Origin: an uncultured Rhodoferax sp. | Lineage (GTDB): Bacteria; Pseudomonadota; Gammaproteobacteria; Burkholderiales; Burkholderiaceae_C | Assembly (NCBI GenBank): GCA_936943465.1 | Contig: CAKZJN010000185.1 | Location: 1 to 9,359, forward strand | DNA: 9,359 nt | Direction: 5' to 3' | Shown: piece after piece, positions 1 through 6,710 of the stretch | Numbering within the stretch: position 1 is the stretch's first letter | Layout of the letters: each line of letters opens with the position of its first letter | Notes under the pieces: model-generated | The model's database searches: none | Told to the model about the DNA's origin: nothing | What the model saw: only the letters and a program-made list of their open reading frames with translations | Program-made: the position numbers and the translations under genes

Positions 1-311
1 GCCATGCGCACCAGCGCGTCGTACGCGGCCTGGTCGCCATGCGGGTGAAAGCGGCCCAGCACATCGCCCACCACGCGCGCGCTCTTGACCGGCTTGGCGG
101 CGGTGTTGCCACTAAAGCCCAGGCCCATGCGGTCCATGGAATACAAAATGCGCCGCTGCACCGGCTTTTGCCCGTCGCAAGCGTCGGGCAACGCCCGGCC
201 CTTCACGACGCTGAGTGCGTACTCCAAATACGCCCGCTGGGCATAGGTGGCCAGGTTGAGCTCTGCATCCCCATCGGGTTGCTTGAAATCGAGTGTGGGT
301 TGGTCAGACAT
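1..311 (-). CDS. parC: DNA topoisomerase IV subunit A (ParC), N-terminal part, cut by window edge
   Basis: ParC is the DNA-cleaving subunit of topoisomerase IV, which unlinks daughter chromosomes with ParE. Reading from the ATG at 311 gives 103 complete codons before the left edge, starting MSDQPTLDFKQPDGD. Recognisable blocks are YAQRAYLEYALSVVKGRALP (about residues 23-42), DGQKPVQRRILYSM (46-59), VVGDVLGRFHPHGD (80-93) and AAYDALVRM. This is the start of the winged-helix domain of type IIA topoisomerases; the catalytic tyrosine lies outside the window. At the quinolone-resistance positions equivalent to E. coli Ser80 and Glu84 the protein has Gln94 and Asp98. No Shine-Dalgarno sequence is seen upstream of the ATG. 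It follows parE in the same direction after 225 bp, so it may be read through from parE or have its own promoter. GyrA is the alternative, but the adjacent parE and the short N-terminus favour ParC. Confidence 0.95.
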   Translation of the reverse strand, partial: MSDQPTLDFKQPDGDAELNLATYAQRAYLEYALSVVKGRALPDACDGQKPVQRRILYSMDRMGLGFSGNTAAKPVKSARVVGDVLGRFHPHGDQAAYDALVRM

Positions 312-426
312 TGTTATATGGGCTTGCTAGTTTTCGCTTTGTGCGCTGTGTTTGGTTCAGGCGTCTGCTGTTGGTTGGGGCTGCGCGAAGAATGGGTTTT
401 TGTGGCAATGCAACGCGAGCCAATCA

Positions 427-508
427 CTGGCGGGTGACGGGGTGTCGGCGGCCGACAATTTGTGGTACCCCACCATGCGGAGGCCGCCGACACCCCGTCG
501 CACGCCCG
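427..508. repeat. long inverted repeat (hairpin element) between parE and parC
   Basis: Two perfect 18-bp arms, GACGGGGTGTCGGCGGCC at 436-453 and its reverse complement at 482-499, are separated by 28 bp. Pairing continues outward with a few mismatches to 427/508. On the same axis a small tip stem pairs 462-465 (GTGG) with 470-473 (CCAC), so the whole stretch can fold as one long hairpin or cruciform. Each arm also contains a small internal palindrome, for example GTCGG/CCGAC at 444-448 and 452-456. No U-run follows on the minus strand, so it is not a textbook intrinsic terminator. It could be an intergenic repeat of the REP/REPIN or MITE type, or a structure that tunes parC expression relative to parE. 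The rest of the 312-536 gap shows nothing convincing. Confidence 0.8.
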
Positions 509-536
509 CACACGATGGCTTAAAACCAACCAAACC

Positions 537-2537
537 TCAAACATCCACTTCAACCGAGTCGCCGTGCAGTTCCATTAACTCGCGCCGCGCCGCCGCCTCA
601 CCCTTGCCCATGAGCTTGGTGATCAGCGCTTCGGTCTGGCCGAAGTCAATGGCGCCCAGCGCTACGGGCAACAGCCTGCGGGTGTCGGGGTTCAGCGTGG
701 TGTCCCACAGTTGCTCGGCGTTCATTTCGCCCAAGCCTTTAAAGCGGCTGATGGTCCAGGCGCCTTCGCGCACGCCTTCCTTGCGCAGCTTGTCCAGGAT
801 GGCGGAGAGTTCGCCGTCGTCCAGCGCATAGGCCTTGCTGGCGGGCTTCTTGCCGCGTGCGGGGGCGTCCACGCGGAACAGCGGGGGGCGCGCCACGTAC
901 ACATGGCCGGTCTCGATCAGCTTGGGGAAGTGGCGGAAGAACAGCGTGAGCAACAGCACCTGAATGTGCGAGCCGTCCACGTCCGCATCGCTCAAGATAC
1001 AAACCTTGCCGTAGCGCAGGCCGCTCATGTCCGGCGTGTCGTTCGGGCCGTGCGGATCCACGCCAATAGCGACCGAGATATCGTGGATTTCGGTGTTGGC
1101 AAACAGGCGGTCGCGGTCCACTTCCCAGGTATTGAGCACCTTGCCACGCAGCGGCAGCACCGCTTGGTTTTCCTTGTCGCGGCCCATCTTGGCGCTACCG
1201 CCAGCCGAGTCGCCCTCCACCAGAAACACCTCGTTGTAAGCGATGTCGCGGCTTTCGCAATCGGTGAGCTTGCCGGGCAGCACGGCCACACCGGAGCTCT
1301 TGCGCTTTTCCACTTTCTGGCCGGCGCGCTGGCGGGTTTGCGCGGCCTTGATGGCCAGTTCGGCCAGCTTTTTGCCGTACTCCACATGCTGGTTCAGCCA
1401 CAGTTCCAGCGCCGGGCGCACAAAACCGGACACCAAGCGCACCGCATCGCGCGAGTTCAGTCGCTCCTTGATCTGGCCCTGGAATTGCGGGTCCAGCACC
1501 TTGGCTGAAAGCACATAGCTGGCGCGGGCAAACACGTCTTCGGGCATCAGCTTGACGCCCTTGGGCAGCAGACTGTGCAGCTCAATAAAGCTCTTGACGG
1601 CGGTAAACAGCCCATCGCGCAGCCCGCTTTCGTGCGTGCCGCCGGCGCTGGTGGGAATCAGGTTGACGTAGCTCTCGCGAATCGGCTGGCCTTCTTCGGT
1701 AAAGGCCACGCACCAACTGGCGCCCTCGCCGTCGGCAAATTGGTCGTTCTGGCTATCGGCAAAGCCTTCGCCATCAAACAGCGGAATCACCGGCTCGCCG
1801 TTGAGCGACTGCATCAGGTAATCGCGCAGGCCACCCTTGTAAAGCCAGGTCTGCACTTCCTTGGTTTTTTCCACGGTAAGCGTGACCGACACGCCGGGCA
1901 TCAGCACGGCCTTGCTGCGCAGCAGGTGGGTCAGTTCGGCCATTGGCAGCACGGACGACTCAAAGTATTTGGGATCGGGCCAGACGCGAACCGTGGTGCC
2001 TGACTTGCGGTCCTTGCCGCCATCCACGGCTTCGCCCTCGCCCGCCCTGCGCACCTGCAAAGCTTCGGTCACGTCACCGCCTTCAAACACGATGCGGGCC
2101 ACCGAGCCGTCGCGGTAGCTGGTGGCTTCCAGGCGTTTGCCCAGGGCGTTGGTGACGCTAACGCCCACGCCATGCAGGCCGCCGGAGAAGCTGTAGGCAC
2201 CGCCCTTGCCCTTGTCGAATTTGCCGCCCGCGTGCAACCGGGTGAATACCAGTTCGATCACCGGGGCTTTTTCTTCAGGGTGCAGACCAAATGGAATGCC
2301 GCGGCCATCGTCTTCAATCGACACCGAGCCATCGGTGTGCAGCGTGACCTTGATCTTCTTGCCGTGCCCGGCCAGCGCCTCGTCGGCGGCGTTGTCCAGC
2401 ACTTCCTGAATCACGTGCAGCGGGTTGTCGGTGCGGGTGTACATGCCCGGACGCTGCTTGACGGGCTCCAGCCCCTTGAGAACGCGGATGGAGCCTTCGG
2501 AATAGTCGGAGTTGGATGAGGGGGGTTTAGCTGACAT
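537..2537 (-). CDS. parE: DNA topoisomerase IV subunit B (ParE)
   Basis: ParE is the ATPase subunit of topoisomerase IV, driving decatenation of chromosomes with ParC. The protein has 666 residues (E. coli ParE 630). The GHKL ATPase domain shows PGMY (30-33), the catalytic Glu45 and Asn49 in EVLDNAADEA, DGRGIP (77-82) and the lid GGLHGVGVS (119-127). The transducer has the switch lysine in QFQGQIKERL (Lys357; the usual QTK is QIK here). The TOPRIM domain has EGDSAGG (441-447) and the metal-binding DADVDGSH (517-524). SRFKGLGEMN lies at 597-606, and the protein ends soon after LNPDTRRLLPV. The large insert seen in the TOPRIM region of proteobacterial GyrB is absent, which with the parC neighbour supports ParE. 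The start is the ATG at 2537; no Shine-Dalgarno is visible, but a TACAAT -10 box ends 8 nt upstream, so the message may be nearly leaderless. A LexA-like box lies 34-49 nt upstream. Confidence 0.97.
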   Translation of the reverse strand: MSAKPPSSNSDYSEGSIRVLKGLEPVKQRPGMYTRTDNPLHVIQEVLDNAADEALAGHGKKIKVTLHTDGSVSIEDDGRGIPFGLHPEEKAPVIELVFTRLHAGGKFDKGKGGAYSFSGGLHGVGVSVTNALGKRLEATSYRDGSVARIVFEGGDVTEALQVRRAGEGEAVDGGKDRKSGTTVRVWPDPKYFESSVLPMAELTHLLRSKAVLMPGVSVTLTVEKTKEVQTWLYKGGLRDYLMQSLNGEPVIPLFDGEGFADSQNDQFADGEGASWCVAFTEEGQPIRESYVNLIPTSAGGTHESGLRDGLFTAVKSFIELHSLLPKGVKLMPEDVFARASYVLSAKVLDPQFQGQIKERLNSRDAVRLVSGFVRPALELWLNQHVEYGKKLAELAIKAAQTRQRAGQKVEKRKSSGVAVLPGKLTDCESRDIAYNEVFLVEGDSAGGSAKMGRDKENQAVLPLRGKVLNTWEVDRDRLFANTEIHDISVAIGVDPHGPNDTPDMSGLRYGKVCILSDADVDGSHIQVLLLTLFFRHFPKLIETGHVYVARPPLFRVDAPARGKKPASKAYALDDGELSAILDKLRKEGVREGAWTISRFKGLGEMNAEQLWDTTLNPDTRRLLPVALGAIDFGQTEALITKLMGKGEAAARRELMELHGDSVEVDV

Positions 2538-2545
2538 AGGCGCGC

Positions 2546-2551
2546 ATTGTA
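2546..2551 (-). promoter_or_regulatory. candidate -10 box for parE
   Basis: On the minus strand this reads TACAAT, five of six matches to the sigma-70 -10 consensus, ending 8 nt before the parE ATG. The -35 position at 17-bp spacing reads ACAGTG and is poor. If used, transcription would begin within 1-3 nt of the start codon. The box lies beside a GCATTG/CAATGC inverted repeat (2544-2549 and 2558-2563). Confidence 0.4.
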
Positions 2552-2570
2552 GCGGCGCAATGCACTTTCA

Positions 2571-2586
2571 CTGTACAAATAGACAG
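2571..2586. promoter_or_regulatory. candidate LexA (SOS) box in the parE / MFS divergent region
   Basis: The 16-mer CTGTACAAATAGACAG matches the gamma- and betaproteobacterial LexA pattern CTGT-N8-ACAG exactly, with an AT-rich centre (6 of 8). It overlaps the expected -35 position of the parE -10 box at 2546-2551, where a repressor would block RNA polymerase. It lies about 93 bp upstream of the MFS start. The motif match is seen directly; LexA binding and SOS control of parE are inference, since topoisomerase IV is not a classical SOS gene. Confidence 0.4.
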
Positions 2587-2665
2587 CCCACCCATTTCGA
2601 CCATCAAAGTCGCGCTGGCAACAGGCCCGCGCCGCCCTGTGCAGGCAATTTGCCACCAGATTGGC

Positions 2666-2671
2666 TACATT
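2666..2671 (+). promoter_or_regulatory. candidate -10 box for the MFS gene
   Basis: TACATT lies 7 nt before the ATG at 2679, a geometry that would place the transcription start at or next to the start codon. No good -35 is found at normal spacing. A small GGCAA-T-TTGCC palindrome lies just upstream at 2644-2654 and could be an operator. Confidence 0.3.
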
Positions 2672-2678
2672 AACTGCC

Positions 2679-3899
2679 ATGCCCGAATCCAACGACCGCC
2701 TTCCCCTCGCCCGCTTACTGATTTGCGGCGCCATGATCGTGACTCTGGCCATGGGCATTCGACATGGCTTCGGCCTGTGGCTGCAACCCGTTACGCAAGA
2801 CCGGGGTTGGACCCGTGAGACCTTTGCCTTTGCCATCGCCATCCAGAACCTGGCCTGGGGCCTGACCGGCATTTTTGCCGGCATGCTGGCCGACCGCTTT
2901 GGCGCATTTCGGGTCATCCTGTTCGGCGCTGTCGCCTATTGCCTGGGGCTGATGGGCATGGCCTATGCCGACAGCGGCCTGCTGTTTGCGCTGAGCGCCG
3001 GCGTGTTAATCGGCATTGCCCAAAGTGGCACCACCTATGCCGTGGTGTATGGCGTCATCGGGCGCAATGTGCCTGCCGACAAGCGGTCCTGGGCCATGGG
3101 GGTGACGGCGGCGGCAGGTTCCTTCGGACAGTTTTTGATGGTGCCGACCGAAGGCTTTTTAATTAGCCACTTTGGCTGGCAACAGGCTTTGGTGCTGCTC
3201 GGTTTTGCCGCCCTGCTGATCGCGCCACTGGCCATGGGTCTGCGCGAGCCAGGTTTTGGCGGCAGCGCCCCGCCACACCGCGACCAATCCATCGTCCAGG
3301 CGATCCGCGAAGCCTTCAAATACCCGAGCTTCCAGTTGCTGATGGCAGGCTACTTTGTTTGCGGCTTTCAGGTGGTGTTCATCGGCGTGCACATGCCCAG
3401 CTACCTGAAAGACAAGGGTCTGTCGCCGCAAGTGGCCAGCTACGCTCTGGCCTTGATCGGCCTCTTCAATGTGTTTGGAACCTACGCCGCCGGCGTGCTC
3501 GGTCAAAAAATGGCCAAGCCGAAGATTCTGGCGTTCATCTATTTCTCGCGTTCAGTCGCCATATCCGCCTTCTTGCTGGCACCTCTGACGCCGCTGTCGG
3601 TCTACATTTTTGCCAGTGTGATGGGGTTCCTGTGGCTTTCCACCGTGCCGCCGACCAATGCCACCGTAGCGCAAATTTTCGGCGTCGCCCATTTGTCCAT
3701 GCTCAGCGGTTTCGTTTTTTTCAGCCACCAAATCGGCTCCTTTATGGGCGTCTGGCTGGGTGGCTACCTGTACGACAAAACCGGTAGCTACGACGTGGTC
3801 TGGTACATCTCCATCGCGCTGGGCATCATGGCCGCACTGGTCAATCTGCCCGTGAAGGAAACGGCCATCCAGCGCGCACCCCAACCCCAAGCGGCTTAA
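2679..3899 (+). CDS. MFS transporter, monocarboxylate/oxalate-formate antiporter-like
   Basis: This is a 406-residue inner-membrane carrier with the hydrophobic pattern of a 12-helix major facilitator. The loop after helix 2 carries the MFS motif GMLADRFG (68-75), followed by a basic RxI. A central hydrophilic loop is near 188-210 (REPGFGGSAPPHRDQ). The second half contains FVCGFQVVFIGVHMPSYLKDKG, HLSMLSGFVFFSHQIGSFMGVWLGGYLYDKTG and the helix following it. This resembles MCT/OFA-type organic-acid carriers common in Burkholderiales; the substrate cannot be told from sequence. I chose the ATG at 2679 over an in-frame TTG at 2661, since the extra six residues lack a ribosome site and the MPESNDRLPL start directly precedes helix 1. 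No clear Shine-Dalgarno is seen. The stop is 3 nt before the next small gene, so it probably heads the plus-strand operon. Confidence 0.85.
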   Translation: MPESNDRLPLARLLICGAMIVTLAMGIRHGFGLWLQPVTQDRGWTRETFAFAIAIQNLAWGLTGIFAGMLADRFGAFRVILFGAVAYCLGLMGMAYADSGLLFALSAGVLIGIAQSGTTYAVVYGVIGRNVPADKRSWAMGVTAAAGSFGQFLMVPTEGFLISHFGWQQALVLLGFAALLIAPLAMGLREPGFGGSAPPHRDQSIVQAIREAFKYPSFQLLMAGYFVCGFQVVFIGVHMPSYLKDKGLSPQVASYALALIGLFNVFGTYAAGVLGQKMAKPKILAFIYFSRSVAISAFLLAPLTPLSVYIFASVMGFLWLSTVPPTNATVAQIFGVAHLSMLSGFVFFSHQIGSFMGVWLGGYLYDKTGSYDVVWYISIALGIMAALVNLPVKETAIQRAPQPQAA

Positions 3900-3902
3900 C
3901 CC

Positions 3903-4028
3903 ATGCGCAGCAAACAACGCATCGCGTGGACGACACTGGCCTTGCTGGTGCTGCTGCTAGTGTTTTTTCTCTACACCCGGCCCGACTTCATGGTGCAGTT
4001 AAGCAACCAGTTGTGGGCTTGCTTTTGA
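3903..4028 (+). CDS. 41-residue single-pass membrane peptide
   Basis: A short open frame fits exactly between its neighbours: it starts 3 nt after the MFS stop, and its TGA overlaps the next ATG by one base (TGATG). The product has a basic N-terminus (MRSKQRIAW), one strongly hydrophobic helix at about residues 9-23 rich in Leu and Val, then FLYTRPDFMVQLSNQLWACF to the end. That is the shape of a small inner-membrane protein with its N-terminus inside. The tail, with Pro, Phe, Trp and Cys close to the terminus, looks constrained rather than random. I recall similar small proteins ending in a QLWACF-like tail in Burkholderiales, but cannot confirm this here. No function can be assigned. Translation is probably coupled to both flanking genes. 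Confidence 0.7.
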   Translation: MRSKQRIAWTTLALLVLLLVFFLYTRPDFMVQLSNQLWACF

Positions 4029-4597
4029 TGCCCACAGTTCACACCCTCTCCGCCCCCTCGCCCTGGGTCACCCGCTGGTCGCATCTGCTGACACCCGGTT
4101 GCAGCGTCCTGGATGTCGCCTGTGGCAGCGGCCGCCACCTGCACTGGTTTGCCGAACGCGGCCACCCGGTGTGGGGCGTGGACCAAAACATTAGCGCCTC
4201 GACCCAAACCGTACCGCAAGCGCACTTGACCGAGGCGGATATTGAAGGCGGCCCCTGGCCCCTGAACGGTGCTGATGGGCCGCAACAATTCGGAGCGGTC
4301 GTGGTAACCAATTACCTGTGGCGCCCGCTGTTCCCGACCCTGTTGAAAAGCGTGGCCCCCGGCGGCTTTCTGATTTACGAAACCTTTGCCGCGGGCAACG
4401 AAACCGTCGGGCGACCGGCCCGACCGGATTTCCTGTTGCAACCCAATGAATTACTGCAGGTATGTGCCGGAATGCGGGTGATTGCCTTTGAGAACGGCTT
4501 TGTTTCCGAGCCCGACCGGTTTGTGCAACGTATCGTGGCCTTTGCACCGGCTTTACCTGGCGACCCCAATCCCGACCGGGCACGCCACGTACTCTAG
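4028..4597 (+). CDS. class I SAM-dependent methyltransferase
   Basis: The 189-residue soluble protein has a Rossmann-type SAM site. Motif I is VLDVACGSGRH (27-37), the acidic residue at the end of strand 2 is Asp52 in VWGVDQN, and later come VVVTNYLWRPLFP and LLKSVAPGGFLIYETF, typical of strands 4 and 5. It resembles small TehB-like and generic class I methyltransferases; the substrate is unknown. The frame is open upstream from 3926, but that stretch is the out-of-frame shadow of the small membrane peptide. The ATG at 4028, overlapping the previous stop by one base, places MPTVHTLSAPSPWV directly before motif I as expected. The gene ends 34 bp before dapA. Confidence 0.85.
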   Translation: MPTVHTLSAPSPWVTRWSHLLTPGCSVLDVACGSGRHLHWFAERGHPVWGVDQNISASTQTVPQAHLTEADIEGGPWPLNGADGPQQFGAVVVTNYLWRPLFPTLLKSVAPGGFLIYETFAAGNETVGRPARPDFLLQPNELLQVCAGMRVIAFENGFVSEPDRFVQRIVAFAPALPGDPNPDRARHVL

Positions 4598-4598
4598 T

Positions 4599-4604
4599 TA
4601 AAAT
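4599..4604 (+). promoter_or_regulatory. candidate -10 box for dapA
   Basis: TAAAAT lies just after the methyltransferase stop, about 27 nt before the dapA ATG, and would give a leader of roughly 20 nt. No convincing -35 is present, so dapA may be read mainly from upstream. Confidence 0.25.
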
Positions 4605-4631
4605 GGCCGTTTACCGAACTACTGGCACGCC

Positions 4632-5525
4632 ATGAACTCATCACACGGTCCCCTGCGGGGCAGCATTGTCGCCCTGGTCACCCCCATGCTCGAAGACGGA
4701 GCAGTCGACTACCCGGCACTGCGAAAGCTGATTGACTGGCACATTGCCGAAGGCACCGATTGCATCGGCGTGGTCGGTACCACCGGTGAATCCCCCACGG
4801 TTAACGTGGAAGAGCACTGCGAAATCATTCGCGTATCGGTCGAACAGGCCAAGGGCCGTGTGCCGATCATGGCCGGATGTGGCGCTAACTCCACCAAAGA
4901 AGCCATTGAACTGGCCCGTTTTGCCAAGAAGGTCGGCGCAGACACCCAACTGCAGGTGGTGCCCTACTACAACAAGCCCACCCAGGAAGGCCAGTACCAG
5001 CACTTCAAGGCGATTGCCGAAGCGGTGGACCTGCCCGTGATTTTGTACAACGTACCCGGACGCTCGGTGGCCGATATGGCGCATGACACCGTCCTGCGTT
5101 TGGCCCAGATTCCCGGCATCATCGGCATCAAGGAAGCCACCGGCAATATCGAACGCGCCCAGTGGCTGATCAAGGAAGCACCCGAAGGCTTCTCGATTTA
5201 CTCCGGCGATGACCCCACCGCAGTCGCCCTGATGCTGTGCGGCGGCCATGGCAATGTCAGTGTGACAGCCAATGTGGCGCCCCGCCTGATGCACGAGCTG
5301 TGCATGGCCGCCATTGCCGGTGACGTGCCACGTGCCATGGAAATTCAACGCAAGCTGTTGCCGCTGCACAAGGCGCTGTTTGTCGAGTCCAACCCGATCC
5401 CCGTCAAGTGGGCCGTATCGCGCTTGGGGCTGAGTGGCGGTGCATTGCGTCTGCCGCTGACTCCGCTGACGGCGCCAAACCAGACCATGCTCGAAGGCGT
5501 GATGCAAACCACCGGTCTCATCTGA
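4632..5525 (+). CDS. dapA: 4-hydroxy-tetrahydrodipicolinate synthase (DapA)
   Basis: DapA condenses pyruvate with L-aspartate semialdehyde, the first step committed to lysine and diaminopimelate, acting as a cytoplasmic (beta/alpha)8 barrel tetramer. The 297 residues match the usual family length (E. coli 292). Active-site features are all present: GTTGES with Thr50 and Thr51 (proton relay), Tyr113 in PYYNKP, Tyr139 in LYNVPGR, Arg144 for substrate carboxylate binding, and the Schiff-base Lys167 in GIKEATGN. SGDD (191-194) and GGHGNVSVTAN (204-214) follow. The start MNSSHGPLRGSIVALVTPM is standard; no Shine-Dalgarno is visible before it. bamC follows after 24 bp, the same order as dapA-bamC in E. 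coli. Confidence 0.97.
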   Translation: MNSSHGPLRGSIVALVTPMLEDGAVDYPALRKLIDWHIAEGTDCIGVVGTTGESPTVNVEEHCEIIRVSVEQAKGRVPIMAGCGANSTKEAIELARFAKKVGADTQLQVVPYYNKPTQEGQYQHFKAIAEAVDLPVILYNVPGRSVADMAHDTVLRLAQIPGIIGIKEATGNIERAQWLIKEAPEGFSIYSGDDPTAVALMLCGGHGNVSVTANVAPRLMHELCMAAIAGDVPRAMEIQRKLLPLHKALFVESNPIPVKWAVSRLGLSGGALRLPLTPLTAPNQTMLEGVMQTTGLI

Positions 5526-5549
5526 GCCAGAAAAATAACAAGGACTGTT

Positions 5550-6635
5550 GTGAAATCGATTCTTAAAGTAACCACGCTGGGCGCCGCCCTGGCCCTGGCA
5601 GGTTGTTCTGCTCTGGAATCCGACAAGGTCGACTACCGCAGTACCAGCAAAGGTCCTTCGCTGGTGGTTCCACCGGATCTGACGCAACTCTCCAAAGACA
5701 CCCGTTACACGATTGTGGACGGTGGCGTGTCGGCATCCGGCATCAAAACCGGCCCGTCGGTCTCAGGCAAGTCGCCAGTGGCAGCCCCTAGCCTGGGCGA
5801 TGTCCGCATTGAGCGCGCAGGCAACCAACGCTGGCTGGTGGTCAAACGACCTGCTGAAGGCCTGTGGGAGCCGGTCAAGGACTTCTGGCAAGAAAATGGT
5901 TTCCTGCTGGCGATGGACCAAAGCAACCTGGGCATCATGGAAACCGACTGGGCCGAGAACCGCGCGAAATTGCCGCAGGACTTTATTCGCAACTCCCTCG
6001 GCAAAATTCTCGATTCCTTGTATTCCACCGCCGAACGGGATAAGTTCCGCACCCGCCTGGAAACCAATGCCAACGGCGAAACCGAGATTTACATCAGCCA
6101 TCGGGGCGTGATCGAGGTCTATACCACTGAGCGTTCCGAAAATACGGTGTGGCAGCCTCGCCCCGCAGATCCCGAGTTGGAAGCAGAATTCTTGCGCCGC
6201 CTGATGGTGCAACTGGGCTCCAGCCCGGAGCAGGCCAAAGCCAGTGTGGCCGGCACCTCCGCCCCCAAGGCACTTGCCAAGTTGGCGACGCGCGATGGCA
6301 AGCCCGTAGTGGAGGTGGCAGAAGATTTTGACCGCGCATGGCGCCGTGTCGGACTGGCCCTGGACCGCACCGGATTTACCGTCGAAGACCGTGACCGCAA
6401 ACAAGGACTCTACTTTGTGCGCTTTGTCCCTGACAACAAAGATACGACGGACAAAGGCTTCTTCGCCAAATGGTTCAGCAGCTCGCCCAAGGCACCTGAG
6501 GCAACCAAATACCAGATCCGCCTGACCAGTCAGGGCAATGCCACGGTGGTGTCGGTGCTCAACGCCACCGGATCTGCCGAGTCATCAGACACCGCGCAAC
6601 GCATTGCCAAGGTGATTGCGGACGATCTCAAGTAA
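5550..6635 (+). CDS. bamC: outer-membrane assembly lipoprotein BamC (NlpB)
   Basis: BamC is a lipoprotein of the BAM complex, which inserts beta-barrel proteins in the outer membrane. The 361-residue product (E. coli 344) starts at GTG, preceded by AAGGA at 5540-5544 with 5-nt spacing, the clearest ribosome site in the window. The signal peptide MKSILKVTTLGAALALAGC has a lipobox LAGC with lipidated Cys19; Ser at +2 fits outer-membrane sorting by Lol. The conserved BamC N-terminal segment follows, VDYRSTSKGPSLVVPPDLTQ (28-47), which in E. coli binds BamD. Two helix-grip domains come next: about 100-225 (ERAGNQRWLVVKRPAEGLWE, MQTDWAEN-like METDWAENRA) and about 255-361 (VAEDFDRAWRRVGLALDRTGF, YFVRFV). 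It is the last gene of the plus-strand run and is followed by a strong terminator. Confidence 0.93.
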   Translation: MKSILKVTTLGAALALAGCSALESDKVDYRSTSKGPSLVVPPDLTQLSKDTRYTIVDGGVSASGIKTGPSVSGKSPVAAPSLGDVRIERAGNQRWLVVKRPAEGLWEPVKDFWQENGFLLAMDQSNLGIMETDWAENRAKLPQDFIRNSLGKILDSLYSTAERDKFRTRLETNANGETEIYISHRGVIEVYTTERSENTVWQPRPADPELEAEFLRRLMVQLGSSPEQAKASVAGTSAPKALAKLATRDGKPVVEVAEDFDRAWRRVGLALDRTGFTVEDRDRKQGLYFVRFVPDNKDTTDKGFFAKWFSSSPKAPEATKYQIRLTSQGNATVVSVLNATGSAESSDTAQRIAKVIADDLK

Positions 6636-6665
6636 AAAACTAAGCGCTTGATCCCAGGCGCCCAT

Positions 6666-6695
6666 AAAAAAAGCCACCCGAGGGTGGCTTTTTTC
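6666..6695. terminator. intrinsic terminator, probably bidirectional
   Basis: The stem AGCCACCC (6672-6679) pairs perfectly with GGGTGGCT (6682-6689) around a very short loop. It is flanked by six A (6666-6671) on one side and a run of T to 6694 on the other. It lies 30 bp after the bamC stop and 16 bp beyond the stop of the minus-strand lipoprotein, so it can end both converging transcripts. Confidence 0.92.
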
Positions 6696-6710
6696 GTTGC
6701 AAGTAACGAA

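Noticed and set aside
313..318. TATAAC on the minus strand next to the parC start as a -10 box
   Set aside because: It ends one base before the ATG, so transcription would start inside the coding region.
711..1508. 265-residue plus-strand open frame opposite parE
   Set aside because: It is a shadow of the GC-rich parE codons; the translation has no recognisable domain and parE is certain.
2661..2678. Upstream TTG start for the MFS gene
   Set aside because: It has no ribosome site, and the ATG at 2679 sits closer to the first helix; the TTG would also lie upstream of the -10-like TACATT.
3926..4027. GTG start giving a 223-residue methyltransferase
   Set aside because: The extra N-terminus overlaps the small membrane peptide out of frame and adds no part of the methyltransferase fold; the ATG at 4028 is coupled to the preceding stop.
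4641..5687. 348-residue minus-strand open frame opposite dapA
   Set aside because: It is antisense to unambiguous DapA and runs into the bamC gene; its His/Gly/Gln-rich composition is typical of a reverse-frame shadow.
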